NCBI RefSeq assembly: GCF_003086795.1
Contig: NZ_CP026003.1
Coordinates: 950,503-1,014,502, forward strand
Length of the DNA: 64,000 nucleotides
From: Stenotrophomonas sp. SAU14A_NAIMI4_5
Lineage (GTDB): Bacteria > Pseudomonadota > Gammaproteobacteria > Xanthomonadales > Xanthomonadaceae
Direction: 5' to 3'
The notes beneath the pieces were generated by a model, which was not told the origin of the DNA, ran no database searches, and saw nothing but the letters and a program-made list of their open reading frames with translations. Each line of letters opens with the position of its first letter. Position 1 is the stretch's first letter. Both the position numbers and the translations under genes were made by a program. Shown here one piece after another: positions 28,228 to 39,279 of this stretch.

Positions 28228-29850
28228 TTACGGATCGCCGGCGTCGATCAATGCGTCGGTGGCGAACCGCGGCGGCTGCCGTGCGCGGGTGCGCTGTTCG
28301 TAGGCGTAGGCCATCTCGATCAGCTTCGGCTCGCTCCAGGCGGTGCCCATGAACAGCAGGCCGGCGGGAAGGCCGTCGATCTGGCCCATCGGCACGCTCA
28401 GGCTGGGGTAGCCAGCCACCGCAGCGGCGCTGTAGCTCTCGCCGGGGAAATCATCGCCGCTGCTGCGCAACGGCCAGGCAATGCCGGTGGTCGGTGCGAT
28501 CAGGCCGTCGAGCTGGTGCGCGGCCAGCACCGCATCAATGCCCTCAGGCCCCGCCAGGCGGCGCGCATCGCTGCGCGCACGGATGTAGACGGGGTCGGCC
28601 AGGCCGGGGGTGGCGTCGGCCTCCTGCAGCAGCTGCTGGCCGAACAGCCCCAGTTCCTGCTTCGCATGGGCCTGGTTGAAGGCGATCAGCGCGGCCAGGC
28701 TGCGCAGCGGCGCCTTGTAGGTGACCAGGTAGCGCTCCAGCCCCGCCTTGAACTCGTACAGCAGCACGGTGCGCTCGGCCTCTTCCCAGGCGCCCTGGTT
28801 GGGCATCGCCACCGGCACCACCACCGCGCCGGCGCGGCGCAGCTCGGCCACGGCCTGGTCCATCAGCGGCGACATGCCGCGGTACTTCAGCAGCGGCGTC
28901 TGCAGCAGGCCCAGGCGTTTGCCGCGCAGGCCCTGCGGATCCAGCCGCGCGGTGTAGTCGTAGACCGCCCGGCCGGGCATGGTCGCGGTCGCCGGGTCGG
29001 CCGCATCACGGCCGGCGATGGCGGTCAGCACGGCGGCCGCATCGGCCACGCTGCGGGTCATCGGCCCGGCGGTGTCCTGGCTGAAGGAGATCGGGATGAT
29101 GCCTTCGCGGCTGACCAGGCCGACGGTGGGCTTCAGCCCGACCACGCCGTTGATCGCCGCCGGGCAGACGATGCTGCCGTCGGTCTCGGTGCCGATCGCC
29201 ACGCTGGCCAGGTTGGCGGCCACGGCCACCGCGCTGCCGCTGCTGGAGCCGCACGGCGAATGGCTCAGGCGGTAGGGGTTGCGGGTCTGGCCGCCGCGCG
29301 CGCTCCAGCCGGACACCGAATCATTGCCGCGGAAGTTGGCCCATTCGCTGAGGTTGGTCTTGCCCAGCACCACTGCGCCGGCCTCGCGCAGGCGCCGCAC
29401 CAGGTAGGCATCGCCGGGCTTGAAGCCCTGCAGCGCCAGCGAACCGGCGGTGGTGGCCATCGGTGCGGCGTTGATGTTGTCCTTCAGCAGCACCGGGATG
29501 CCGTGCAGCGGGCCACGCAGGCGGCCTGCACGGCGCTCGCGGTCACGTTCGGCCGCTTCCTTCAGGGCATCGGGGTTGAGTTCCAGCACCGCGCGCAGGC
29601 GGGGCCCGGTGCGGTCCAGGGCGGCGATGCGCTTGAGGTAGGCGGCGGTGAGGGTGGTGCTGTCCAGCTCACCGCTGACCATCCGCGCCTGCAGATCGGC
29701 CACGTCGGTTTCGGCGTAGGGGAAGGGCACGTTGCTGCTGTTGGGCGCGGCGGCGTGCGCGGCCGGTGTCGCCGGACTGCAGCCCACGGCAAACAGCGCG
29801 GGCAGGGCCGCGGTCAGGCAGGTCAGCAGGGAAGACAGGAACGGGCGCAT
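28228..29850 (-). CDS. Exported amidase (amidase-signature family)
   Basis: 540 aa. The N-terminus is a signal sequence with a Cys after AVG (LFAVGC), so it may be a lipoprotein, although -3 is Ala. The amidase-signature core has Lys in VLLKDNIN, the glycine/serine-rich CGSSSGSAVA, and the nucleophile region GTETDGSI, giving a Ser-cisSer-Lys triad. Substrate unknown; exported relatives act on amides or peptides. Start ATG 29850; the longer frame lacks a signal peptide. Last gene of a likely - strand unit with DUF2127 and typA. Confidence 0.9.
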   Translation of the reverse strand: MRPFLSSLLTCLTAALPALFAVGCSPATPAAHAAAPNSSNVPFPYAETDVADLQARMVSGELDSTTLTAAYLKRIAALDRTGPRLRAVLELNPDALKEAAERDRERRAGRLRGPLHGIPVLLKDNINAAPMATTAGSLALQGFKPGDAYLVRRLREAGAVVLGKTNLSEWANFRGNDSVSGWSARGGQTRNPYRLSHSPCGSSSGSAVAVAANLASVAIGTETDGSIVCPAAINGVVGLKPTVGLVSREGIIPISFSQDTAGPMTRSVADAAAVLTAIAGRDAADPATATMPGRAVYDYTARLDPQGLRGKRLGLLQTPLLKYRGMSPLMDQAVAELRRAGAVVVPVAMPNQGAWEEAERTVLLYEFKAGLERYLVTYKAPLRSLAALIAFNQAHAKQELGLFGQQLLQEADATPGLADPVYIRARSDARRLAGPEGIDAVLAAHQLDGLIAPTTGIAWPLRSSGDDFPGESYSAAAVAGYPSLSVPMGQIDGLPAGLLFMGTAWSEPKLIEMAYAYEQRTRARQPPRFATDALIDAGDP

Positions 29851-29891
29851 CGGACGGCTGGGTCGGCTCCAATCGTCAGTGTAGCGGCTGC

Positions 29892-30359
29892 TCAGTGGCG
29901 GCGCTTGCGCAGGTCGCGGGCGAGCACGTAGACGACGATCAGGTTGATCGCCAGCACGCTCCAGGAGGCCCAGCCGGGGTGGCGGAGCACCGCGTAGATA
30001 TCGAAGGGCAGGTAGATGGAGGCAGTCAGGCAGCCCAGCCAGGAGGCCCAGGCCTTGGCCTTCCACAGGCCCCAGGCTTCGACCAAGTGCAGCAGGCCGT
30101 AGCCGATCATCGCCGCCGCGGCCAGGTGCACCGCGTCGGGACTGATCATGTTCAACAGCGAGGGCAGGGTGCCGTGATCCGGGTCCAGGCTGAAACGCCG
30201 GATCAGGGCATTGACCCCATCGCGAAGCGGCTGCGGACCGAGCATTTCCAGCCCGGTCGCAGCCAACAGCGCCAGCATCGCCTTGCTCGCTTCGAGCAGG
30301 GCGATGACGTGGAGACCCGGATGCCGGTGCGGATCCGGGTTGTAGCCGTTCTGGCTCAC
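29892..30359 (-). CDS. DUF2127 family membrane protein
   Basis: 155 aa with about four hydrophobic helices. The N-terminal GLHVIALLEASKAMLALLAA and central AAAMIGYGLLHLVEAWGLWKAKAWASWLG match DUF2127 proteins, whose function is unknown. GTG start at 30359, only 9 bp after the typA stop, so probably co-transcribed and coupled with typA. Confidence 0.8.
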   Translation of the reverse strand: MSQNGYNPDPHRHPGLHVIALLEASKAMLALLAATGLEMLGPQPLRDGVNALIRRFSLDPDHGTLPSLLNMISPDAVHLAAAAMIGYGLLHLVEAWGLWKAKAWASWLGCLTASIYLPFDIYAVLRHPGWASWSVLAINLIVVYVLARDLRKRRH

Positions 30360-30368
30360 GGGTCAGGC

Positions 30369-32216
30369 TCAGCCGCCGCGCGAAGCCTTCTTGCGGTCGC
30401 TTTCGGTCAGGAACTTCTTGCGCAGGCGGATCTCCTTCGGGGTGATCTCGACCAGCTCGTCGTCCTCGATGAAGTCCAGGGCCTGTTCCAGCGAGTACTT
30501 GATCGCCGGGGTCAGCTGGATCGCATCGTCCTTGCCCGAAGCGCGCATGTTGGTCAGCGGCTTGGTCTTGATCGCGTTGACGGTCAGGTCGTTGTCCTTG
30601 GAGTGGATACCGACCAGCTGACCTTCATACACGTTGTCGCCTTCAGCAGCGAACAGCTTGCCGCGTTCCTGCAGCGGGCCAAGCGAGTAGGCCGGCGTGG
30701 TGCCCGGCGCATTGGCGATCATCACGCCGTTGATGCGCTTGGCGATCGCGCCCTGTTCCTTCGGACCGTAGTGGTCGAACACGTGGAACAGCAGGCCCGA
30801 ACCCTGGGTCAGGGTCTTGAACTCGTTCTGGAAACCGATCAGGCCACGGGCCGGGATCGAGTATTCCAGGCGCACGCGGCCCTTGCCGTCCGGCTCCATG
30901 TTCTTCAGCTGGCCCTTGCGGGTGCCCAGCTTTTCCATGACGCCGCCCTGGTGGATTTCTTCGATGTCCACCACCAGCTGTTCGATCGGCTCCATCATCT
31001 GGCCGTCGATTTCCTTGATGATGACTTCCGGGCGCGACACGGCCAGCTCGTAGCCTTCGCGACGCATGTTCTCGATCAGCACCGACAGGTGCAGTTCGCC
31101 GCGGCCGGAGACCAGGAACTTGTCAGCGTCTTCCAGCTGCTCGACCTTCAGGGCCACGTTGTGGACCTTTTCACGGTCCAGGCGGTCCTTGATCTGGCGG
31201 CTGGTCAGGAACTTGCCACCGGACAGGTCCTTGTTGCCGGCGAACGGCGAGTTGTTGACCTGGAAGGTCATCGAGATGGTCGGCTCGTCGACGGTCAGTG
31301 CCGGCAGCGCTTCCGGGGTATCCGGGTGGCACAGGGTGTCGGAGATGGTCAGCTCCGGGATACCGGAGATGGCGACGATGTCACCGGCTTCGGCGGTGTC
31401 CTGCTCGATGCGCTCCAGGCCCAGGAAGCCCAGCACCTGCGCGACCTTGCCGTTGCGCTTCTTGCCTTCACGGTCGATGACCGCGACCTGCATGTTCTTC
31501 TTCAGGGTGCCGCGCTGGATGCGGCCGATGCCGATGACGCCCACGAAGTTGTTGTAGTCCAGCTGGCTGATGCGCATCTGGAAGGCGCCTTCCGGATCGA
31601 CTTCCGGCTTCGGCGCGTGCTGCATGATTGCTTCGTACAGCGGGGTCATGTCGCCGTCGCGCACGGTGTCTTCCAGACCGGCGTAGCCGTTCAGGGCCGA
31701 GGCGTAGACGATCGGGAAGTCGAGCTGCTCGTTGGTGGCGCCGAGCTTGTCGAACAGGTCGAAGACCTGGTCGATCACCCACTCCGGACGCGAGCCCGGA
31801 CGGTCAACCTTGTTGACCACGACGATCGGCTTGAAGCCCATCGCGAAGGCCTTCTGGGTGACGAAGCGGGTCTGCGGCATCGGGCCGTCCATCGCGTCGA
31901 CGAGGATCAGCACGGTGTCGACCATCGACAGCACGCGCTCCACTTCGCCGCCGAAGTCGGCATGCCCCGGGGTATCGACGATGTTGATCCGGTTCTTGAT
32001 GCCGGTCTTCTTGTCTTCCCAGGTGATGGCGGTGTTCTTGGCCAGGATGGTGATGCCGCGTTCCTTTTCCTGGTCGTTGCTGTCCATCACGCGCTCGGCG
32101 AGGACGGTACGCTCGGACAGGGTGCCGGACTGCTTCAGCAGCTGGTCGACCAGGGTGGTCTTGCCATGGTCGACGTGAGCGACGATGGCGATGTTGCGAA
32201 GGTTTTCGATGGACAT
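30369..32216 (-). CDS. typA: Translational GTPase BipA/TypA
   Basis: Ribosome-associated GTPase used in large-subunit assembly and stress adaptation. 615 aa; P-loop [28 protein letters not shown] and NKVD motifs, then EF-G-like domains and the specific C-terminal domain. Start ATG 32216 ([19 protein letters not shown]) fits the family; 28 further upstream codons are open but not conserved. A TATAAT lies about 48 bp upstream of the start. Confidence 0.98.
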   Translation of the reverse strand: MSIENLRNIAIVAHVDHGKTTLVDQLLKQSGTLSERTVLAERVMDSNDQEKERGITILAKNTAITWEDKKTGIKNRINIVDTPGHADFGGEVERVLSMVDTVLILVDAMDGPMPQTRFVTQKAFAMGFKPIVVVNKVDRPGSRPEWVIDQVFDLFDKLGATNEQLDFPIVYASALNGYAGLEDTVRDGDMTPLYEAIMQHAPKPEVDPEGAFQMRISQLDYNNFVGVIGIGRIQRGTLKKNMQVAVIDREGKKRNGKVAQVLGFLGLERIEQDTAEAGDIVAISGIPELTISDTLCHPDTPEALPALTVDEPTISMTFQVNNSPFAGNKDLSGGKFLTSRQIKDRLDREKVHNVALKVEQLEDADKFLVSGRGELHLSVLIENMRREGYELAVSRPEVIIKEIDGQMMEPIEQLVVDIEEIHQGGVMEKLGTRKGQLKNMEPDGKGRVRLEYSIPARGLIGFQNEFKTLTQGSGLLFHVFDHYGPKEQGAIAKRINGVMIANAPGTTPAYSLGPLQERGKLFAAEGDNVYEGQLVGIHSKDNDLTVNAIKTKPLTNMRASGKDDAIQLTPAIKYSLEQALDFIEDDELVEITPKEIRLRKKFLTESDRKKASRGG

Positions 32217-32263
32217 ACGAAAGGGGGCCAGTCGGCGCCGGATTTGGAAAAAGAAGTCCAACA

Positions 32264-32269
32264 TTATAC
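32264..32269 (-). promoter_or_regulatory. -10 element of the typA promoter
   Basis: Perfect TATAAT on the - strand; the -35 at 17-bp spacing is only weakly conserved (TTCGCC). Confidence 0.5.
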
Positions 32270-32465
32270 GTCGAAGTTGACGATTGGCGAAAACCTTCAT
32301 TTCAGGCCCGGTCGGATGCCCATTCAGGCGCCTGTCGGGGCTGCCTGAACGGTGGCCCCCGGCCGGTCGGGCCGGCCCCGTTGGCCCATGGTCGAAGGCG
32401 CCGCTGCCACGAGCCGGGTGTAAACTAGGTGGCTAGACGCATTCCCATCTGCAGCAAGGATCTCC

Positions 32466-32957
32466 ATGTCCCTCATCGCCACTTTCGACACCACCCAGGG
32501 CCCGATCAAGGTCGAGCTGTTCGCCGACAAGGCGCCGCTGACGGTTGCCAACTTCGTCAACCTGGTCAAGCAGGGCTTCTATGACGGCCTGATCTTCCAC
32601 CGCGTCATCGCCGACTTCATGATCCAGGGCGGCTGCCCGCAGGGTCGTGGCACCGGTGGCCCGGGCTACAAGTTCGAGGACGAGAAGAATGGCGTGAAGC
32701 ACGAGGTCGGCTCGCTGTCGATGGCCAACGCCGGCCCGAACACCAACGGCAGCCAGTTCTTCATCACCCACATCAAGACCGACTGGCTGGACGGCCGCCA
32801 CACCGTCTTCGGCAAGGTCCTGGAAGGCCAGGCCATCGTCGATTCGGTCAAGCAGGGCGACGTGATCCATTCGATCACCCTGGAAGGCGACGTCGACGCC
32901 GCGCTGGCCGCACAGGCCGACCGCGTCGCCGAGTGGAACAAGATCCTCGCCGCCTGA
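32466..32957 (+). CDS. ppiB: Cytoplasmic peptidyl-prolyl isomerase (cyclophilin B)
   Basis: 163 aa without a signal peptide. Cyclophilin motifs: [13 protein letters not shown] (catalytic Arg), [12 protein letters not shown] and the [12 protein letters not shown] block. Catalyses cis-trans isomerisation of Xaa-Pro bonds. Divergent from typA; followed by an intrinsic-type hairpin. Confidence 0.96.
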   Translation: MSLIATFDTTQGPIKVELFADKAPLTVANFVNLVKQGFYDGLIFHRVIADFMIQGGCPQGRGTGGPGYKFEDEKNGVKHEVGSLSMANAGPNTNGSQFFITHIKTDWLDGRHTVFGKVLEGQAIVDSVKQGDVIHSITLEGDVDAALAAQADRVAEWNKILAA

Positions 32958-34061
<1,104 letters not shown>

Positions 34062-34076
34062 TACCGGCGTTGACCG

Positions 34077-34138
34077 GTAGGTACCGACCGTTGGTCGGTA
34101 CGTCATCCAGAAGGTAGGTACCGACCGTTGGTCGGTAC
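34077..34138 (+). repeat. Tandem direct SMAG pair
   Basis: Two identical 25-bp copies (GTAGGTACCGACCGTTGGTC, then GGTAC) at 34077-34101 and 34114-34138, a 37-bp period. Direct rather than the usual inverted arrangement. Confidence 0.8.
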
Positions 34139-34143
34139 GCATG

Positions 34144-34169
34144 AACGGGGAGGCTTCGGCTTCCCCGTT
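34144..34169 (+). terminator. Terminator after mdh
   Basis: AACGGGGA / TCCCCGTT outer stem with an inner GGC-TTC-GGC region, followed by TCTGTTTG. Confidence 0.7.
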
Positions 34170-34193
34170 TCTGTTTGAGGAATACGGAACCTG

Positions 34194-34808
34194 ATGATCC
34201 ATCTGCACTACATCGATGACGCACTGCTGGTGGCCGAGAAGCCGGCCGGCCTGCTGTCCGTGCCTGGCCGCAGCGAGGAGAACCAGGACTGCGTGGTGGC
34301 GCGTCTGCAGGCGCTGTACCCGGACGCGCTGACCGTGCACCGCCTGGACCAGGTGACCTCGGGCCTGCTGCTGCATGCACGCGGCAAGGCGATGCAGGCG
34401 GCGCTGTCGATGCAGTTCGAGCAACGCCAGGTGAGCAAGCGCTACGAGGCGGTGGTGCAGGGGCTGCTTGAGACCGACGCCGGTGAAGTGGACCTGCCGT
34501 TGATCGTGGACTGGCCGAACCGGCCGAAGCAGATGGTCGACCATGAGCGTGGCAAACCGGCGCTGACCCGCTGGCAGGTGCTGGCGCGGGATGCGCAGGC
34601 GCAGCGCACGCGGGTGGCGCTGGAACCGGTGACGGGGCGCAGCCATCAGCTGCGGCTGCACATGGCCAGTCTTGGCCATCCGATCGTGGGAGATGTGTTG
34701 TATGACGCCGCGCCGGCGCAGCGGGTGCACCTGCATGCATGCGCGCTGGCGTTCACGCATCCGGTGACGGGGGCGGCGCTGGCGTTCGAGTCCCCGGCTC
34801 CGTTCTAG
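34194..34808 (+). CDS. rluA: RluA-family pseudouridine synthase
   Basis: 204 aa. Catalytic motif HRLDQVTSGLLLHA with the nucleophilic Asp, plus RYEAVVQG and GRSHQLRLHMASLGHPIVGD. Length and the absence of an S4 domain fit RluA, which modifies 23S rRNA U746 and tRNA U32 in E. coli; the exact target here is inferred. Confidence 0.88.
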   Translation: MIHLHYIDDALLVAEKPAGLLSVPGRSEENQDCVVARLQALYPDALTVHRLDQVTSGLLLHARGKAMQAALSMQFEQRQVSKRYEAVVQGLLETDAGEVDLPLIVDWPNRPKQMVDHERGKPALTRWQVLARDAQAQRTRVALEPVTGRSHQLRLHMASLGHPIVGDVLYDAAPAQRVHLHACALAFTHPVTGAALAFESPAPF

Positions 34809-34815
34809 GTGGTTC

Positions 34816-35387
34816 GGCAGGGCTGCGCCCTGCACCTGCCGAAGCAGCGTCAACGTCAACGTCAACGTCAAAAGCGGCGCTGGTTTTCTGTGTGTTGGGC
34901 GGGGCGGTGTGGGTGGGCAGGACACGCCGTAAACCCTTCCATGGGGGCTCGTAGGCGCCATCCATGGCGCCTGCGGTCCTGCCCACCCACACCGCCCCAC
35001 CCCCGACAGATTTCCGCGGCTGTTGGTGGGTGCCGACCGTTGGTCGGCACATCTGTCAGATATCGAATAAATCATCCACGCATGGCGTGGCTCTACTGTG
35101 TCGACTCCGACAGGCTGCTGGTAGGTGTCGACCGTTGGTCGACACATCTGTCAGACATCGATATCCGACCCCGTGCCGACCAACGGTCGGCACCCACCAA
35201 CAGCCGCAGAAATGTGTCGAAGGCGGGTGGGTCCGGTTGAGGGGGCGTGAGCCGCATGGATGCGGCGACCGAGCTTACAGGGACGTACTTGCAGCGTCCC
35301 CCTCGACCGGACCCGCCCCGCCATCCCTCAGCGGCCCCGCTTTTGACGTTGACGTTGCTTCTGCGGGTGCAGGGCGGCAGCCCTGCA
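34816..35387. repeat. Composite palindromic element, copy B
   Basis: About 570 bp, same order and orientation as the copy at 26345. Arm 1: 23-bp perfect stem 34901-34923 with 34976-34998. Arm 2: stem 35222-35245 with 35298-35322, where changes relative to copy A keep pairing through G-U pairs apart from one bulged C. Both arm interiors are again exactly 52 nt and carry the same inner hairpins. Between them lie inverted GCCGACCGTTGGTCGGC-type palindromes and a GTAGAGCCACGCC copy. The left end has more GTCAAC units than copy A. Sits between rluA and prpE. Confidence 0.85.
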
Positions 35388-35479
35388 GAACACACCCCAC
35401 CCCCTACCAAGGTAGGGCGGCCCGCATGCCACCGCCGGACTATCCTCGATTGCATGACTTTGTCTGGGAGGGCTGCGTC

Positions 35480-37360
35480 ATGAACTACGAGGAAACCTAC
35501 CGCCGCTCGATCGACGAGCCGGAGGCCTTCTGGGGCGAGGAAGCCAAGCGCATCTACTGGCATGTGCCGCCGAAGCAGGTGCTGGACTACAGCAACCCGC
35601 CGTTCCGCCGCTGGTATGTCGGCGGCGAAACCAACCTCTGCTACAACGCCGTCGACCGCCACCTCGTTGATCGCGCCGACCAGCTCGCGCTGGTCGCGGT
35701 CTCCACCGAAACCAACGTCACCCGCGAAATCACCTATCGCCAGCTGTACCGCGAAGTGAATGACTTCGCCGCGGTGCTGCAGCGCCTCGGTGTCGGCCAT
35801 GGCGACCGCGTGGTCATCTACATGCCCAACATGGCCGAAGCCGTGTTCGCGATGCTCGCCTGCGCGCGCATCGGCGCCGTGCACTCGGTGGTGTTCGGTG
35901 GCTTCGCCGCGCACAACCTGGCGCTGCGCATCGACGATGCCAAGCCGAAGCTGCTGATCGCCGCCGATGCCGGCATGCGCGGTGGCAAGGTCATACCGTA
36001 CAAGGCCATGGTCGACGCGGCCTGTGCCGAAGCGGCCAACCCGCCGCCGCACGTGCTGATCGTTTCGCGCGGGCTGGATCCGGCCGAGCCGCGCGTGCAG
36101 GGGCGCGATGTCGACTACGCCGAACTGCGTGCGCAGGTGGGCGAAGTGGACGTGCCGGTGAAATGGCTCGAATCCAGCGAACCCAGCTACCTGCTCTACA
36201 CCTCCGGCACCACCGGCAAGCCCAAGGGCGTGCAGCGCGATGTCGGCGGCTATGCGGTGGCCATGGCGCAGTCGATGCAGACCGTGTTCGACTGCAAGCC
36301 CGGCCAGGTGATGTTCTCCACCTCGGACGTGGGCTGGGCCGTCGGCCATTCCTACAACGTGTACGGGCCGTTGATCGGCGGCTGCACCTCGCTGCTGTAC
36401 GAAGGCCTGCCGACCAACCCGGACCCGGGCATCTGGTGGGCGCTGTGCGAGCAGTACAACGTGCGCACGATGTTCTCCTCGCCCACGGCCATCCGCGTGC
36501 TGAAGAAGCACGATGCGGACTTCATCCACCGCCACGACCTGGATGCGCTGAAGTATCTGTTCCTGGCCGGCGAGCCGCTGGATGAACCCACCGCGCACTG
36601 GATCAGCGAGGCGCTGGGCAAGCCGATCATCGACAACTACTGGCAGACCGAAACCGGCTGGCCGGCGCTGACCCTGCTGCCGGGGCTGGACATGAAGCCG
36701 GTGCGCTTCGGTTCGCCGGGCTTCCCCAATCTCGGCTATCGCATGAAGGTGATCGACGAGAACACCGGCGAGGAGGTCGCCGCCGGGCAGAAGGGCGTGC
36801 TGGTGGTGACGCCGCCGCTGCCGCCGGGCTGCATGAGCACGGTGTGGAACGACGATGCGCGCTTCATGCAGAGCTACTTCAGCCACTTCAAGGAACTGCT
36901 GTACAGCTCGCTGGACTGGGCCATCCGCGATGACGACGGCTACACCTTCATCCTTGGCCGCACCGACGATGTGATCAACGTGGCCGGCCATCGCCTGGGC
37001 ACGCGCGAGATCGAGGAAGCCATCTCTGGCCACCCGCGGGTGGCCGAGGCGGCGGTGATCGGGGTCAAGGACGAGCTGAAGGGGCAGGTGCCGCTGGTGT
37101 TCGTCACCCTCAAGCAGGGACTCAACGGCGAGGATCCGGCACCGGTGGTGGCCGAGATGATGGCGGCGGTGACCGCCTCGCTCGGCGCGGTGGCGCGGCC
37201 GGCGCATGTGCACGTGGTCAACGCGCTGCCCAAGACCCGCTCGGGCAAGCTGCTGCGGCGTTCGCTGCAGGCGCTGGCCGAACAGCGCGACCCGGGCGAC
37301 CTGTCGACCCTGGATGACCCCGGGGCGCTGGAAGAGATCCGCCGCGCGCTGGGGCGGTAA
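35480..37360 (+). CDS. prpE: Propionyl-CoA synthetase
   Basis: AMP-forming acyl-CoA synthetase, 626 aa (E. coli PrpE 628). AMP-binding motif YTSGTTGKPKGV, DVGWAVGHSYNVYGPL, YWQTETGWP and the hinge/lysine region GRTDDVINVAGHRLG ... KTRSGKLLRR. The N-terminal MNYEETYRRSIDEPEAFWGE is PrpE-like rather than Acs-like. Start ATG 35480 chosen; earlier in-frame codons lie in the composite repeat. No other prp genes are nearby, so it stands apart from the methylcitrate pathway here. Confidence 0.92.
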   Translation: MNYEETYRRSIDEPEAFWGEEAKRIYWHVPPKQVLDYSNPPFRRWYVGGETNLCYNAVDRHLVDRADQLALVAVSTETNVTREITYRQLYREVNDFAAVLQRLGVGHGDRVVIYMPNMAEAVFAMLACARIGAVHSVVFGGFAAHNLALRIDDAKPKLLIAADAGMRGGKVIPYKAMVDAACAEAANPPPHVLIVSRGLDPAEPRVQGRDVDYAELRAQVGEVDVPVKWLESSEPSYLLYTSGTTGKPKGVQRDVGGYAVAMAQSMQTVFDCKPGQVMFSTSDVGWAVGHSYNVYGPLIGGCTSLLYEGLPTNPDPGIWWALCEQYNVRTMFSSPTAIRVLKKHDADFIHRHDLDALKYLFLAGEPLDEPTAHWISEALGKPIIDNYWQTETGWPALTLLPGLDMKPVRFGSPGFPNLGYRMKVIDENTGEEVAAGQKGVLVVTPPLPPGCMSTVWNDDARFMQSYFSHFKELLYSSLDWAIRDDDGYTFILGRTDDVINVAGHRLGTREIEEAISGHPRVAEAAVIGVKDELKGQVPLVFVTLKQGLNGEDPAPVVAEMMAAVTASLGAVARPAHVHVVNALPKTRSGKLLRRSLQALAEQRDPGDLSTLDDPGALEEIRRALGR

Positions 37361-37369
37361 ACCGGTCTG

Positions 37370-37435
37370 GTAGCGCCGGGCCATGCCCGGCGAGCGCGAA
37401 GCGCGGAAAAGCCGCCAGGCATGGCCTGGCGCTAC
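37370..37435. repeat. Inverted SMAG pair
   Basis: GTAGCGCCGGGCCATGCCCG on the + strand and an inverted partner ending GGCGCTAC, after prpE. Confidence 0.75.
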
Positions 37436-37587
37436 CCAACTACCGCACATGCGCTAAGCTCGGCCTGTCATCGATCTGCAACAGGGCCTGCGCTTCGGGG
37501 AAGCTGCGCAGGCTCCGACGATGGCGGGCAAGGGGGCGCGTCCGTCCGGGCGCGCAGATGAAGCGCATCAAGGATCGGGGGGGATGC

Positions 37588-38091
37588 ATGGCACTGCTGC
37601 ACGCCAAGACGGCCGCTGGCCGCCAGGAAATCGAAGACCGTGGCCGTCGCCTGCCGGCGGGACTGCGTTCGATCCTGTTGATGGTCGATGGCCGGCGCGA
37701 TGACAACGAACTGCGCGGCCTGCTGGAAGGCCTGCGCGCACCGCAGGATGCATTGCAGCAACTGGCGGCGCTGGAACTGATCGAGGTGGTTGGCGGCTCG
37801 GTCGAGCCGGTCGCCGCGCGCGGCCTCAGCAGCGGCCGCGAGCAGGACCCGGCGCTGTACCAGCAGCTGTACGACGCGATGAGCGAAGCGGTCCGTCGCC
37901 ATCTGGGCCTGAAGGGCTACTTCATGCAGCTCAAGATCGAGCGCTGCAAGGACGCGTTGTCGCTGGAACGGCTGTGCCCGGAACTGCAGGAGGCCGTGGC
38001 GAAAGCGCGCAGTCCGGCGCTGGCCCAGCGCTGGTGGCAGGAAACCCAGGCGCTGCTGTCGCCGGCCACAAGCGAGGTCGTGCAGGCCTGA
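37588..38091 (+). CDS. Conserved protein of unknown function
   Basis: 167 aa, not recognised as a named family. The N-terminal 60 residues (KTAAGRQEIEDRGRRL, then LRSILLMVDGRRDDNEL) resemble a winged-helix-like module that opens many proteobacterial proteins of unknown role; the C-terminal half (AMSEAVRRHLGLKGYFMQLKIERC) is predicted helical. No signal peptide. ATG 37588 is chosen because of the preceding G-rich ribosome site; ATG 37558 is possible. 50 bp upstream of the SUFU-domain gene, same strand. Confidence 0.6.
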   Translation: MALLHAKTAAGRQEIEDRGRRLPAGLRSILLMVDGRRDDNELRGLLEGLRAPQDALQQLAALELIEVVGGSVEPVAARGLSSGREQDPALYQQLYDAMSEAVRRHLGLKGYFMQLKIERCKDALSLERLCPELQEAVAKARSPALAQRWWQETQALLSPATSEVVQA

Positions 38092-38141
38092 CGCGGCGGG
38101 TAAAGTGGGCGGTGGATTCCACTGCCCCCGAGGAGACCTGC

Positions 38142-39197
38142 GTGCAGGACGAACACGACACCACCGACACGCCCGGTTGGGACGCCATCAACGCCGCGCT
38201 GGCACCGCTGTATGCCGGCCAGGAGCCGCGCCATTACGGCACCGCGTTGCCGTACACGCTGGGCGGCCAGGATCCGCTGGATGGCATCAGCGTTTACTGG
38301 GCCGACGCGCCGCTGCCGCATTGGCACTACGTCACCTACGGCTTTTCCGAACTGTATGCCAAGGAAAGCAGCGATGCCGACGCCAGTGGCTATGGCTTCG
38401 AGCTGACCTTCCGGCTGGCGGCAGCGCCCGGCGAGGGCGCCACCAGCACGCCGCCGGTGTGGCCGCTGAACCTGCTGCAGAACCTGGCGCGCTATGTGTT
38501 CGGCAGCGGCAACGTGTTCGAGGATGGCCACCATCTCAATGCCAACGGACCGATCGCACTGGAGACCGACACCCGCCTGTGCCATCTGGCCTTCATCGCC
38601 GACCCGCAGCTGCCGGCGCGTGACACCGCCAACGGCCACCTGCAGTTCCTGCAGCTGGTCGGCCTGACCGACGAGGAGATGGAAGCGGTCAAGCGCTGGT
38701 CGACCCGCGACGTGCTGCTGGCCCTGCAGCCGGCGATGCCGCTGTGGATCACCGACCTGCACCGCGGCAACCTGCTCGACGATCCCGCGCTGGCGGCACA
38801 GGTGCGGGAGGGCAGTGAACGCGAAGGCTCCAGCACCGGCATGCTGTTCATTGAAACGCTGCAGTGGCGTCAGGAGGCGGGGGTGACCACGCTGGTGCTG
38901 GGCGCCGGCCAGGTGTCGAGCGTGAGCGAGCTGCTGGGCCTGCGCCTGCGCCACGGCAAGCCGCTGGAGCTGGTCAGCCGTGAGCGTCAGTGGACGTTCG
39001 TGCCTGCCGCTGGTGAGCCTGCAAATGATGTTGGAAGCGATAGCGCGCGCTGGGCCCTGGATGAGGCTGGGCTGCGGGCGATGGCGGTGGTGCCGGCCGA
39101 ACGCGGGCTGTACCCGGTGGCGGATTCGCTGCGCATTGAAGTGGTGCCGACCCAGCTGCGCGACGGCAAGGGCGAGGTCATCCGCGAGATCGGCTGA
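38142..39197 (+). CDS. Suppressor-of-fused (SUFU) domain protein
   Basis: 351 aa. The first 190 residues match bacterial SUFU domains: PLYAGQEPRHYGTALPY, GGQDPLDGISVYWADAPLPHWHYVTYGFSELY and WPLNLLQNLARYVF. The second half (about 200-351) is poorly conserved. GTG start at 38142 with AGGAG 6 nt upstream. In animals SUFU restrains Hedgehog signalling; in bacteria it often occurs near toxin-immunity loci, and the role here is unknown. Confidence 0.85.
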   Translation: MQDEHDTTDTPGWDAINAALAPLYAGQEPRHYGTALPYTLGGQDPLDGISVYWADAPLPHWHYVTYGFSELYAKESSDADASGYGFELTFRLAAAPGEGATSTPPVWPLNLLQNLARYVFGSGNVFEDGHHLNANGPIALETDTRLCHLAFIADPQLPARDTANGHLQFLQLVGLTDEEMEAVKRWSTRDVLLALQPAMPLWITDLHRGNLLDDPALAAQVREGSEREGSSTGMLFIETLQWRQEAGVTTLVLGAGQVSSVSELLGLRLRHGKPLELVSRERQWTFVPAAGEPANDVGSDSARWALDEAGLRAMAVVPAERGLYPVADSLRIEVVPTQLRDGKGEVIREIG

Positions 39198-39279
39198 GCG
39201 CGGTGAGCGCGCGGGGTGGGGGCAGAGCCGCCTGCTGCGCAGACGGATCCGACCCCGGGTTCTGACCCCGTCCCAGGCG

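Noticed and set aside
29766..32348. 860-codon + strand frame opposite typA
   Set aside because: Shadow of typA codon bias; no ribosome site, no domain.
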